From: Galeopsis tetrahit
Lineage: Eukaryota; Streptophyta; Magnoliopsida; Lamiales; Lamiaceae
DNA length: 64,000 bases
Reading direction: 5' to 3'
Assembly (NCBI GenBank): GCA_963675135.1
Contig: OY776125.1
Span: 61,331,441-61,395,440 of the forward strand
In this document: positions 40,701 through 51,334 of the stretch, one piece after another
Position numbering within the stretch: the stretch's first letter is position 1
Layout: every line of letters begins with the position of its first letter
Program-made: the position numbers and the translations under genes
The notes under the pieces: model-generated
What the model was told of the DNA's origin: nothing
Database searches by the model: none
The model's input: only the letters and a program-made list of their open reading frames with translations

Positions 40701-43700
40701 AATGTGGAAGTGCACTTTCATTCATTCACTCATTCTCTCTTTTTGAAAAGTTTCACTAATTGCAAAAGAGTTAACCATTACCAATTCACATTTGTTCTAA
40801 GGTTGTTGTTTTCTATAACTCGTTTATAGTGCCATTTAACCTTGAAAATACAAAAATGAAGTGCTTTGTATGATTGCTTGATGACCAAGCAAACTTTATG
40901 TTTTCTTTATTTTGCGGAAATTCACATACGTTAGTGCTAAAAAACTATATAGTTTATCCTACTATAATGTTGAAGTGCACTTTCATCGATTCATTCATTC
41001 TCTCTTTTTGAAAAGTTTCACGAGTTGATAAAGACTTAACCATTACCAATTCACATTCGTTTTATGGTTGTTATTTTCTCTAACACTTTTATAGTGCCAT
41101 TCAATAACTCGTTTATAGTGCCATTTAACCTCGTTTATGGTTGTTATTTTCTCTAACACTTTTATAGTGCCATTCAACCTCGAAAATATCAAAATGAAGT
41201 GTTTTGTAGGATTGCTTGGTGACCAAGAAAACTTTATGTTTTCTTTATTTTGCGGAAAATCACATTCGTTAGTGCTTCAAAACTCTATAGTTTAACCCAC
41301 TATAATGTGGAAGTGCACTTTCATCGATTCACTCATTCTCTCTTTTTGAAAAGTTTCACTAATTCCAAAAGAGTTAACCATTACCAATTCACATTGGTTC
41401 TAGGGTTGTTGTTTTCTATAACTCGTTTATAGTGCCATTTAACCTCTAAACTACCAAAATTAAGTGTTTTGTAGGATTTCTTGGTGACCAAGAAAACTTT
41501 ATGTTTTCTTTATTTTGCGGAAAATCACATTCGTTAGTGCTCAAAAATTCTATAGTTTAACCCACTATAATGTGGAAGTGCACTTTCATCGATTCACTCA
41601 TTCTCTCTTTTTGAAAAGTTTCACTAATTCCAAAAGAGTTAACCATTTACCAATTCACATTGGTTCTAGGGTTGTTGTTTTCTATAACTCGTTTATAGTG
41701 CCATTTAACCTCTAAACTACCAAAAAGAAGTGTTTTGTAGGATTTCTTGGTGACCAAGAAAACTTTATGTTTTCTTTATTTTGCGGAAAATCACATTCGT
41801 TAGTGCTCGAAAAATCTATAGTTTAACCCCCTATAATGTGGAAGTGCACTTTCATTCATTCACTCATTCTCTCTTTTTGAAAAGTTTCACTAATTGCAAA
41901 AGAGTTAACCATTACCAATTCACATTGGTTCTAGGGTTGTTGTTTTCTATAACTCGTTTATATTGCCATTTAACCTCTAAAATACCAAAATGAAGTGTTT
42001 TGAAGGATTCCTTGGTGACCAAGCAAACTTTATGTTTTCTTTATTTTGCGGAAAATCACATTCGTTAGTGCTCAAAAACTCTATAGTTTATCCCACTATA
42101 ATGTGGAAGTGCACTTTCATCGATTCACTCATTCTCTCTTTTTGAAAAGTTTCACAAATTCCAAAAGAGTTAACCATTTACCAATTCACATTGGTTCTAG
42201 GGTTGTTGTTTTCTATAACTCGTTTATAGTGCCATTTAACCTCTAAACTACCAAAATGAAGTGTTTTGTAGGATTTCTTGGTGACCAAGAAAACTTTATG
42301 TTTTCTTTATTTTGCGGAAAATCACATTCGTTAGTGCTAAAAAATTCTATAGTTTAACCCATTATAATGTGGAAGTGCACTTTCATCGATTCACTCATTC
42401 TCTCTCTTTGAAAAGTTTCACTAATTCCAAAAGAGTTAACCATTTACCAATTCACATTGGTTCTAGGGTTGTTGTTTTCTATAACTCGTTTATAGTGCCA
42501 TTTAACCTCTAAACTACCAAAATGAAGTGTTTTGTAGGATTTCTTGGTGACCAAGAAAACTTTATGTTTTCTTTATTTTGCGGAAAATCACATTCGTTAG
42601 TGCTCAAAAACTCTATAGTTTAACCCCCTATAATGTGGAAGTGCACTTTCATTCATTCACTTATTCTCTCTTTTTGAAAAGTTTCACTAATTGCAAAAGA
42701 GTTAACCATTACCAATTCACATTGGTTCTAGGGTTGTTGTTTTCTATAACTCGTTTATATTGCCATTTAACCTCTAAAATACCAAAATGAAGTGTTTTGA
42801 AGGATTGCTTGGTGACCAAGCAAACTTTATGTTTCTTTATTTTGCGGAAAATCACATTCGTTAGTGCTCAAAAACTCTATAGTTTTTCCCACTATAATGT
42901 GGAAGTGCACTTCTCCGATTCACTCATTCTCTCTTTTTGAAAAGTTTCACTAATTCCAAAAGAGTTAACCATTACCAATTCACATTGGTTCTAGGGATGT
43001 TGTTTTCTGTAACTCGTTTATAGTGCCATTTAACCTCTAAACTACCAAAATGAAGTGTTTTGTAGGATTTCTTGGTGACCAAGAAAACTTTATGTTTTCT
43101 TTATTTTGCGGAAAATCACATTCGTTAGTGCTCAAAAACTCTATTGTTTAACCCACTATAATGTGGAAGTGCACTTTCATTCATTCACTCATTCTCTCTT
43201 TTTGAAAAGTTTCACTAATTGCAAAAGAGTTAACCATTACCAATTCATATTTGTTCTAAGGTTGTTGTTTTCTATAACTCGTTTATAGTGCCATTTAACC
43301 TTGAAAATACAAAAATGAAGTGCTTTGTATGATTGCTTGATGACCAAGCAAACTTTATGTTTTCTTTATTTTGCGGAAATTCACATACGTTAGTGCTAAA
43401 AAACTATATAGTTTATCCTACTATAATGTTGAAGTGCACTTTCATCGATTCATTCATTCTCTCTTTTTGAAAAGTTTCAGGAGTTGATAAAGACTTAACC
43501 ATTACCAATTCACATTCGTTTTATGGTTGTTATTTTCTCTAACACTTTTATAGTGCCATTCAATAACTCGTTTATAGTGCCATTTAACCTCGTTTATGGT
43601 TGTTATTTTCTCTAACACTTTTATAGTGCCATTCAACCTCGAAAATATCAAAATGAAGTGTTTTGTAGGATTGCTTGGTGACCAAGAAAACTTTATGTTT

Positions 43701-44880
43701 TCTTTATTTTGCGGAAAATCACATTCGTTAGTGCTTCAAAACTCTATAGTTTAACCCACTATAATGTGGAAGTGCACTTTCATCGATTCACTCATTCTCT
43801 CTTTTTGAAAAGTTTCACTAATTCCAAAAGAGTTAACCATTACCAATTCACATTGGTTCTAGGGTTGTTGTTTTCTATAACTCGTTTATAGTGCCATTTA
43901 ACCTCTAAACTACCAAAATTAAGTGTTTTGTAGGATTTCTTGGTGACCAAGAAAACTTTATGTTTTCTTTATTTTGCGGAAAATCACATTCGTTAGTGCT
44001 CAAAAATTCTATAGTTTAACCCACTATAATGTGGAAGTGCACTTTCATCGATTCACTCATTCTCTCTTTTTGAAAAGTTTCACTAATTCCAAAAGAGTTA
44101 ACCATTTACCAATTCACATTGGTTCTAGGGTTGTTGTTTTCTATAACTCGTTTATAGTGCCATTTAACCTCTAAACTACCAAAAAGAAGTGTTTTGTAGG
44201 ATTTCTTGGTGACCAAGAAAACTTTATGTTTTCTTTATTTTGCGGAAAATCACATTCGTTAGTGCTCGAAAAATCTATAGTTTAACCCCCTATAATGTGG
44301 AAGTGCACTTTCATTCATTCACTCATTCTCTCTTTTTGAAAAGTTTCACTAATTGCAAAAGAGTTAACCATTACCAATTCACATTGGTTCTAGGGTTGTT
44401 GTTTTCTATAACTCGTTTATATTGCCATTTAACCTCTAAAATACCAAAATGAAGTGTTTTGAAGGATTCCTTGGTGACCAAGCAAACTTTATGTTTTCTT
44501 TATTTTGCGGAAAATCACATTCGTTAGTGCTCAAAAACTCTATAGTTTATCCCACTATAATGTGGAAGTGCACTTTCATCGATTCACTCATTCTCTCTTT
44601 TTGAAAAGTTTCACAAATTCCAAAAGAGTTAACCATTTACCAATTCACATTGGTTCTAGGGTTGTTGTTTTCTATAACTCGTTTATAGTGCCATTTAACC
44701 TCTAAACTACCAAAATGAAGTGTTTTGTAGGATTTCTTGGTGACCAAGAAAACTTTATGTTTTCTTTATTTTGCGGAAAATCACATTCGTTAGTGCTAAA
44801 AAATTCTATAGTTTAACCCATTATAATGTGGAAGTGCACTTTCATCGATTCACTCATTCTCTCTCTTTGAAAAGTTTCAC
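28753..44880. repeat. Large segmental block within the array, copy B
   Basis: Near-identical to the block at 3806-21530 except for two whole-monomer deletions. The second is visible in the monomer at 37729: its 5' part is the GTGCTTCAAAACTC type (as at 13047), but it ends with CTCTAAAATACC and GAAGGATTGC (as after 14375), skipping five monomers. Sharing of rare variants over 16 kb means the block was copied as a unit after the smaller repeats had formed. Confidence 0.85.
29063..32912. repeat. 4115-bp higher-order repeat, copy 3, one monomer shorter
   Basis: Matches positions 1-4115 at an offset of 29062 up to the monomer starting at 31686, then at an offset of 28797. Exactly 265 bp (one monomer) is missing. 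The monomer at 31686 is a hybrid: its 5' part has the CCAAAACTC and CCCCCTATAATG variants of the monomer at 2624, while its 3' part has the CATTTACCAATTC form of the following monomer. That is what unequal exchange or deletion between neighbouring monomers would leave. Confidence 0.85.
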
Positions 44881-46754
44881 TAATTCCAAAAGAGTTAACC
44901 ATTTACCAATTCACATTGGTTCTAGGGTTGTTGTTTTCTATAACTCGTTTATAGTGCCATTTAACCTCTAAACTACCAAAATGAAGTGTTTTGTAGGATT
45001 TCTTGGTGACCAAGAAAACTTTATGTTTTCTTTATTTTGCGGAAAATCACGTTCGTTAGTGCTCAAAAACTCTATAGTTTAACCCCCTATAATGTGGAAG
45101 TGCACTTTCATTCATTCACTTATTCTCTCTTTTTGAAAAGTTTCACTAATTGCAAAAGAGTTAACCATTACCAATTCACATTGGTTCTAGGGTTGTTGTT
45201 TTCTATAACTCGTTTATATTGCCATTTAACCTCTAAAATACCAAAATGAAGTGTTTTGAAGGATTGCTTGGTGACCAAGCAAACTTTATGTTTTCTTTAT
45301 TTTGCGAAAAATCACATTCGTTAGTGCTCAAAAACTCTATAGTTTATCCCACTATAATGTGAAAGTGCACTTTCTCCGATTCACTCATTCTCTCTTTTTT
45401 GAAAAGTTTCACTAATTGCAAAAGAGTTAACCATTAACAATTCACATTGGTTCTAGGGTTGTTGTTTTCTATAACTCGTTTATAGTGCCATTTAACCTCT
45501 AAAATACCAAAATGAAGTGTTTTGTAGGATTGCTTGGTCACCAAGCAAACTTTATGTTTTCTTTATTTTGCGGAAAATCACATTCGTTAGTGCCCAAAAA
45601 CTCTATAGTTTACCCCACTATAATGTGGAAGTGCACTTTCTCCGATTCGCACATTCTCTTTTTTTGAAAAGTTTCACTAATTGCAAAAGTGTTAACCATT
45701 ACCAATTCACATTGGTTCTAGGGATGTTGTTTTCTGTAACTCGTTTATAGTGCCATTTAACCTCTAAAATACCAAAATGAAGTGTTTTGTAGGATTGCTT
45801 GGTGACCAAGCAAACTTTATGTTTTCTTTATTTTGCGGAAAATCTCATTCGTTAGTGCCCAAAAACTCTATAGTTTATCCCACTATAATGTGGAAGTGCA
45901 CTTTCATCGATTCACTCATTCTCTCTTTTTGAAAAGATTCATTAATTGCAAAAGAGTTAACCATTACCAATTCACATTCGTTCTAAGGTTGTTGTTTTCT
46001 ATAACTCGTTTATAGTGCCATTTAACCTCGAAAATACCAAAATTAAGTGTTTTGTAGGATTGCTTGGTGACCAAGCTAACTTTATGTTTTCTTTATTTTG
46101 CGGAAATTCACATAAGTTAGTGCTAAAAAACTATATAGTTTATCCTACTATAATGTTGAAGTGCACTTTCATCGATTCACTCATTCTCTCTTTTTGAAAA
46201 GTTTCACGAGTTGAAAAAGAGTTGACCATTCATTACTAATTCACATTCGTTCTAGGGTTGTTTTTTTTTATAACATGTTTATAGTGCAATTTAACCTCGA
46301 AAAGACCCAAATGAAGTATTTTCTAGGATTGCTTAGTGACCAAGCAAACTTTATGTTTTCTTTATTTTGCGGAAAATCACATTCGTTAGTGCTCAAAAAC
46401 TCTATAGTTTATCCCACTATAATGTTGAAGTGCACTTTCATCGATTCACTTATTCTCTCTTTTTGAAAAGTTTCACGAGTTGATAAAGACTTAACCATTA
46501 CCAATTCACATTCGTTTTATGGTTGTTATTTTCTCTAACACTTTTATAGTGCCATTCAACCTCGAAAATATCAAAATGAAGTGTTTTGTAGGATTGCTTG
46601 GTGACCAAGAAAACTTTATGTTTTCTTTATTTTGCGGAAAATCACATTCGTTAGTGCTCAAAAACTCTATAGTTTAACCCACTATAATGTGGAAGTGCAT
46701 TTTCATCGATTCACTCATTCTCTCTTTTTGAAAAGTTTCACTAATTCCAAAAGA

Positions 46755-46759
46755 GTTAA
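46755..46759. repeat. Target-site duplication, left (GTTAA)
   Basis: Five bases directly before the 5' LTR, lying in the monomer box AAAGAGTTAACC and repeated directly after the 3' LTR. Five bp is the usual Copia integrase stagger. Confidence 0.95.
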
Positions 46760-47789
46760 TGTTGGGAATAAAATGAGCTATGTTTTGATTGAATACCAAA
46801 AACCCCCTGAGACATGCCTAAGTTATAAATGAATATGTTCTAGAAATGTTAGAACATATAGCATAAGGCTAGATGAGAAGCTGAATTGTTAGGCAGCTCT
46901 TAGACAATTAGATGCACAATTTGAGGGGGAACCTATGCTTTGAAGATGATCAAGATCAAGTCCCCCCAAGGCTCAAATTCTGGAACAATCACTTAAGAGT
47001 AAGAACACTCTATGAAATCTAAGATGCTCTTATCAGGAGAGTTGTCCACAGAAGATGTTCTTATACAAAAACAAGATTGTAAAGCTCAAAAGGACAAGTC
47101 AAATGAAGATGATTTTATCAGGAGAGTTGTCCAGAGAAAATGTTCATAAAGCTCTGATCAGGAGAGTTGTCCAAAGAAGCTAGCCATATGCAAGAACAAA
47201 CCTACCTAGCTCAAAAGGACAAGACTACTCAAAGGTTTTGGTCAGGAGAGTTGTCCAGATAAGCCAACTCTAAAGTAGAAAGTGCTCTGATACAAAAAAG
47301 ACCAACCATGCTGATCAGAAGAGTTGTCCAGAGGAGTTGTCTCAGCTAAATTGATCAAGATGAAGTGCTCTGAAAGCCTGAAGACAACTATACTGAAGAG
47401 ATTGAGACAACATGTCCCTAAAGGTCCTCAAAGGAATGAGCTAAGACCATACACAAGAGAAATAAAGGGAATGAGCCAAGTCATCTGAAGAAGAGCAAGC
47501 CAACCATGCTGAAAAGCAAAACTACTGATAGTGATAAGGAGAGTTGTCCAGATGATAAGGAATGTTGTCCTATCATTGGATCAACCTTCAGAAGCCATGT
47601 CCAAGTCCTAACAAGAAGTCAAACATTGGGAAAAGTGCTGCAGAATAAAGACAAAACTGTTACAGCCGTTTATTACCCAAATGAGGACATGTCACTATCA
47701 AGAATCTGTCTTCCAGTTTGAAGAACTCAAGGAAGACATTTATAGCAATTTGGGGCTGCCTCTCCAACGGGCAAATCCTCCATTTTGTC

Positions 47790-47797
47790 TATAAATA
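47790..47797 (+). promoter_or_regulatory. TATA box of the 5' LTR promoter
   Basis: TATAAATA in the context TTGTCTATAAATACAGAAG. It is the only strong plant TATA match I see in the LTR, about 1 kb from the LTR start. Transcription would begin roughly 30 bp downstream, so U3 would be about 1.06 kb and R plus U5 about 0.87 kb. Confidence 0.75.
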
Positions 47798-48640
47798 CAG
47801 AAGTGTGAAGACCATTTGAAAGCACCTCAACCTTGACAAGAAAATCCAACAATCCTACAAGTTGACAAGTGCTCTCAAGCTTTCAAAGAGACTATCTTAG
47901 TCTTTATACACTTCTTCTAAGCTGAACTCAATTGTATACTTATACACAAGCTTAGAGAGATATCCTATCCTTATACACTGATCTTCATTGTAAAGGATAT
48001 CTCATTAGTTGGAACCTTACTTCAATCCTTACCCCTTTCAAGAGTGAAAGTGAGAAGATTGTTGTAGTAGAAGTGGTAGGAGCTGACTGTTGAGAGAAGA
48101 ACAGTTCAGTTCTGAGTTGAGAAGAGGGTACTAGGACTCTAGACATCCTAGGGATCAATTCACCAAGGAGTGGTGTTCTTGATCAAGTGCACCTTGGCAC
48201 TATAAAACAAGTTAATTCCAAGAGTGAAGGAATTATCCTGTTAAATCAGGGAAAGTGGATGTAGGAGCTTGAGTCTCTGAACCACTATAAACTCTTGTGT
48301 TGATTTACTTTACAAGTACTTACATTCCTTCAACACTGCACACAAAACTGATCTTTCAAAGATACATATTCAAAGACTGTGAAAAACTGATTTGGACAAG
48401 TTCCCTGAAGCTAAACTGAACTGTGTTGCATTGACTAAGTGATTTCAGAAATTAAAGGAGTCTAAACTTAAAGGGCCAACCATAATTCCGCACATATAAC
48501 TCCCCTAGATAGTCAATCAACTAAGTACTCAATAGTACTTAGTAGTCTGATTATCTCAGAAGAGTTAATCTTCTTCAGCAGAGTTGTCCAAGACAACCTT
48601 GCTGACTTCTGGTTTGATCAAAGTTAGAAAAGAATTGCAT

Positions 48641-48670
48641 ACAAGTGTATTCCCCCCCCCATACACTTGT
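48641..48670 (+). promoter_or_regulatory. Perfect 10-bp hairpin with poly-C loop near the 5' LTR end
   Basis: ACAAGTGTAT, then T and nine C, then ATACACTTGT. The arms are exact reverse complements, giving a 10-bp stem and 10-nt loop ending 24 bp before the LTR terminus and 26 bp before the primer binding site. The copy in the 3' LTR keeps the stem with a longer C-run. A role in RNA packaging or reverse-transcription start is inference only. Confidence 0.7.
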
Positions 48671-48696
48671 TATATACTCCTTTCAGGACCAACAAG

Positions 48697-48708
48697 TGGT
48701 ATCAGAGC
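48697..48708 (+). other. Primer binding site, initiator tRNA-Met
   Basis: TGGTATCAGAGC begins two bases after the 5' LTR end and is complementary to the 3' end of plant initiator tRNA-Met (GCUCUGAUACCA). This is the standard primer site of plant Copia elements and is where minus-strand synthesis starts. Confidence 0.95.
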
Positions 48709-48828
48709 AGGGGTTCAAAGACCACTGAAAATCCATCTTGATTTTCAAAACTCTCACATGTGTGTGGTCACTGAACTGATCTCTTTCTGAAATCCATCAT
48801 TTAGTAACTAACTGATTATTTGTGAGAT

Positions 48829-51291
48829 ATGGCCAACAACAATGCTGTTCCTCCACCTGCTGTTCAAGGATTAGACAACATGGCCACAAATCCAGTCAAT
48901 CACATTTCTCATCACAAACTGCCCATGTTTTCAATAGACAATTATGAATTCTGGAAAATTAGAATGAGGGCTCATCTTGCATCTCTTCATACAGACATGT
49001 TAAGAGTAATCACAAGAGGACCTTTTGTGTTTACTCAAACTAACCCCAGGGTAACAGATGCACAAAAAGCTGATGTAAGGGAACTGATTCCCAAGGATGA
49101 GGATGACTTCACTGCTGATGAAAAGAGGAAAGATAATCTGAAGTATCTTGCCATGAATACCCTTTATCAAACAATTCCAGATGCAATCATGGGAAGAGTC
49201 TACCACTGCACAACAGCCAAAGAAATTTGGGATACCCTTGCTGAAATGTGTGAGGGCACTGAAAAAATCAAGGAGAACAAGCTCCAAGTTGCTGTGCAGA
49301 AGTTTGAACAATTCTCAATGGAGTCTGAAGAGTCCATTGACAAATTTGCTGGTAGATTCACTGATGTGATGAATGAAATAAACTCATTGGGCAAGGTCTA
49401 CACCAAGAGAGAGGTTGGATTAAAGATTTTGAGAAGTCTCACTCAAAAGTGGGATGTCTATGCTGTGATGATGCAGAATACCAAAGATCTCTCCACTATG
49501 CCCATGCAACAAATATTCTCAGAACTTAAAGCCTATGAGTTTGACCTCAATAGAAGAAAGCCTGTTGAGGAACCTTCAAATCCTACCAAGGGAGTGGCAT
49601 TCAAAGCCAAAGTTGCTGAACCAGAAATGCAACCCACTCCCAGATCATCAAAGTCAGTCTCTAAGACTGAAATGAAGGAAGAACTAGCCTTGATGGCTAG
49701 AAGGTTTGACAAGCTCAACACAAGGTTTGGTAGATACAAGAAATTCTACCAAGACAACAAATTCAGGAGAAGATACAACTCCCCTGAAGATCAGGCTGAG
49801 GACAAAAAGCCTGAAGAGAAAAGATCAGAGGACAAGTCCTCTGATAGGAGAAGATCCAGTAGAGCTGAACCCTCATCATCTAAAAGAAGAGATGAATCCA
49901 AGAAGGATGATGATGAAGATCTGTGTTACAACTGCAAAAAGAAAGGGCACTTCCAATATGACTGCCCTGAATTGAGCTCTAAAGAAAGAAGAGAGAGACA
50001 AGCTAAAAGAGACAGAAAGTTCACCAATAGAAAGGCCATGATGGCTGGTGAAGAATCTGATAGTACTGAAAGCTTCAACTCTTCTGATGGACTATTCTCC
50101 AACAGTGATGATGAAGATGATGTTTGCAACATGGCTCTTGAGGATGATGAGGTATCCTCTACTTCTAGTTCACCATCATTCATCTCACAAAACACTAGTA
50201 AGGTTAACCTGAAACTTTCCTTGGGAAAGTTGATGGAAGATTTCACTAGATTACAAGAATTTCATGATAATTGTGTGAAAGAAAATGAAAGATTGGCTAT
50301 TGCACTTTCTAAAAACTCTGAGGTAGCTGTTGATGTCAAGTCTACTGAGTTGTATCAACAAGCCTTGAGAAAGCTTGAGGAAGCAAATCTCAGGATAGTT
50401 GACCAACAAAAGGAGATTGATGATCAACTTCTCTCTCAGAAGAGAAAAGAATTTGAACTTAAAATCCTAAATGCCAAATTTGAAAATCTCTCACATGAGT
50501 ATGATATTCTTAAATCAAGTGAAGAGAGCCTGAAATTAAAGATGTCTGCTTTGAACAAATCCTCTAGAGCAATAGAGGAAATTCAAAGTTATCAAAGACC
50601 TATGGCTCAAAGAAGTGGATTAGGTTTTGATCCATTTGAATCTTCACCTTGTCTTAGTGTTGCATCCACAAGTAACACTAAGAGAATCTTTGTTAAGTCA
50701 GTGGCACAACAAGCTGAAAATGAAGTAATTCAGCCACTGAACAAAGGAAAGGGCAAATTGAATGAAATGCCTACTCAAGTGATTCAGGAGAATAGGCCAA
50801 AACCTAAGGAAATGGCCAAAGCTCCTGAACACAAGAGGAATATTGGTCAGCAGAGTAGACCCAATGGCAGGGCAACTCTCCTGAACAATGTTCAGAGGAA
50901 TTATCCAAGGTATAATCAGCCTAGGCCAACTCATCTGAGAAAGCCTCAGCTGAATAGACCTAAGGAAAACCATCCTCTAAGGCAGAATAAAATGAGACAA
51001 CCAAAACCCCTCATGCCAAAGGGTAATGGTCATAAGAAAACCTTTCCTCAAAGATTTCAACAAACTGCACAAAGAACTCTTAAATTCAGAAGAATGGACA
51101 ACTCATCTGAAATTTACAGAGTTAACACATTCACACATACTTTCCCAAAGGCATTTAAGGGAAGGATAGTGTATGTTGATGCACTAAGAAATCAACTTAG
51201 CCACCTTGAATCAATCAGGGTTATTAGGCAAGTTTGGGTTCCCAAAGGTACAGCTAACCTCTCAGGACCCAAAAACTCAAAGGGTACCTAA
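48829..51291 (+). CDS. gag: Gag polyprotein of the Sirevirus-like element (820 aa)
   Basis: Structural protein that forms the cytoplasmic virus-like particle and binds element RNA. The ATG at 48829 is the first ATG of this long frame after the primer site. Residues about 30-260 form a helical Copia Gag core, opening with LPMFSIDNYEFWKIRMRAHL, typical of the UBN2/DUF4219 retrotransposon Gag family. Residues about 310-360 are charged and rich in E, K, R and S. A CCHC zinc knuckle follows (C366, C369, H374, C379). An acidic serine-rich stretch (about 400-450) leads to a predicted coiled coil (about 455-580) and a basic, P/Q/N/R-rich tail ending in VWVPKG, a motif common at the end of Sirevirus Gag. 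It is longer than ordinary Copia Gag. The frame ends at TAA 51289; pol follows 10 nt later in another frame. Confidence 0.93.
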   Translation: MANNNAVPPPAVQGLDNMATNPVNHISHHKLPMFSIDNYEFWKIRMRAHLASLHTDMLRVITRGPFVFTQTNPRVTDAQKADVRELIPKDEDDFTADEKRKDNLKYLAMNTLYQTIPDAIMGRVYHCTTAKEIWDTLAEMCEGTEKIKENKLQVAVQKFEQFSMESEESIDKFAGRFTDVMNEINSLGKVYTKREVGLKILRSLTQKWDVYAVMMQNTKDLSTMPMQQIFSELKAYEFDLNRRKPVEEPSNPTKGVAFKAKVAEPEMQPTPRSSKSVSKTEMKEELALMARRFDKLNTRFGRYKKFYQDNKFRRRYNSPEDQAEDKKPEEKRSEDKSSDRRRSSRAEPSSSKRRDESKKDDDEDLCYNCKKKGHFQYDCPELSSKERRERQAKRDRKFTNRKAMMAGEESDSTESFNSSDGLFSNSDDEDDVCNMALEDDEVSSTSSSPSFISQNTSKVNLKLSLGKLMEDFTRLQEFHDNCVKENERLAIALSKNSEVAVDVKSTELYQQALRKLEEANLRIVDQQKEIDDQLLSQKRKEFELKILNAKFENLSHEYDILKSSEESLKLKMSALNKSSRAIEEIQSYQRPMAQRSGLGFDPFESSPCLSVASTSNTKRIFVKSVAQQAENEVIQPLNKGKGKLNEMPTQVIQENRPKPKEMAKAPEHKRNIGQQSRPNGRATLLNNVQRNYPRYNQPRPTHLRKPQLNRPKENHPLRQNKMRQPKPLMPKGNGHKKTFPQRFQQTAQRTLKFRRMDNSSEIYRVNTFTHTFPKAFKGRIVYVDALRNQLSHLESIRVIRQVWVPKGTANLSGPKNSKGT

Positions 51292-51334
51292 ATCTATCTA
51301 ATTGCAGGTACCATTGGGCCACAAGAAGAGGAGC
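51292..51334 (+). other. Gag-pol junction with frame change and a splice-acceptor-like site
   Basis: Gag stops at TAA 51289-51291. The pol frame is blocked by TAA at 51299-51301 and lies one base forward of gag. CTATCTAATTGCAG ends at 51307 and looks like a plant 3' splice site. Simple stop readthrough does not reach pol, because the gag frame runs into TGA at 51361, and a simple +1 shift before the gag stop meets the TAA at 51299. Splicing of gag or pol RNA is known in some plant Copia elements such as BARE. Here it is inference. Confidence 0.5.

Larger units (their letters stand above)
1..46759. repeat. 265-bp satellite DNA array, left arm (about 172 monomers)
   Basis: Head-to-tail tandem repeat with a period of 265 or 266 bp, followed by eye through the recurring landmark TTTTGCGGAAAATCACATTC (for example around 959, 1224, 1490, 1756 and 2021). 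All copies have the same orientation. The monomer is AT-rich with T-runs on the plus strand. Each carries the landmarks CATTCGTTAGTGCTC, CTATAATGTGGAAGTGCAC, GAGTTAACCATTACC, TTCTAGGG and CTTGGTGACCAAG. Variation between monomers is small (single substitutions, 1-bp indels, a few subtypes) and is repeated in register, so the array is made of higher-order repeats. It continues beyond position 1. Size, homogeneity and nested structure resemble centromeric or pericentromeric satellites, but the sequence alone does not prove a centromere. Confidence 0.97.
46760..48694 (+). repeat. 5' LTR (1935 bp)
   Basis: Starts TGTTGGGAATAAAATG and ends GGACCAACA, with a 6-bp terminal inverted repeat TGTTGG/CCAACA. 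It differs from the 3' LTR at 46917 (C, against G), 48302 (G, against A), 48324 (A, against C) and by a C-run of 9 instead of 11. The U3 part carries several copies of TCAGGAGAGTTGTCC and the box GCTCTGAT. A TATA box lies at 47790. A 71-codon ATG frame at 47506-47721 is not taken as a gene: it lies in U3 across the motif copies and has no recognisable domain. Confidence 0.97.

Noticed and set aside
1..46759. A 60-70 codon open frame in nearly every satellite monomer (KITFVSAQKLYSL-type peptides)
   Set aside because: The frames begin at TTG or GTG, not ATG, and their ends switch between two versions because of a single optional T. No domain is recognisable. The similarity is explained by DNA repetition, not protein constraint.
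1..46759. CRISPR-like regular repeats
   Set aside because: The whole 265-bp unit is repeated without unique spacers, and the sequence is plant heterochromatin.
47506..47721. A 71-codon ATG open frame in the 5' LTR, repeated at 61366-61581
   Set aside because: It lies in U3 upstream of the TATA box, overlaps the scattered motif copies and shows no domain. Preservation in both LTRs follows from their recent common origin.
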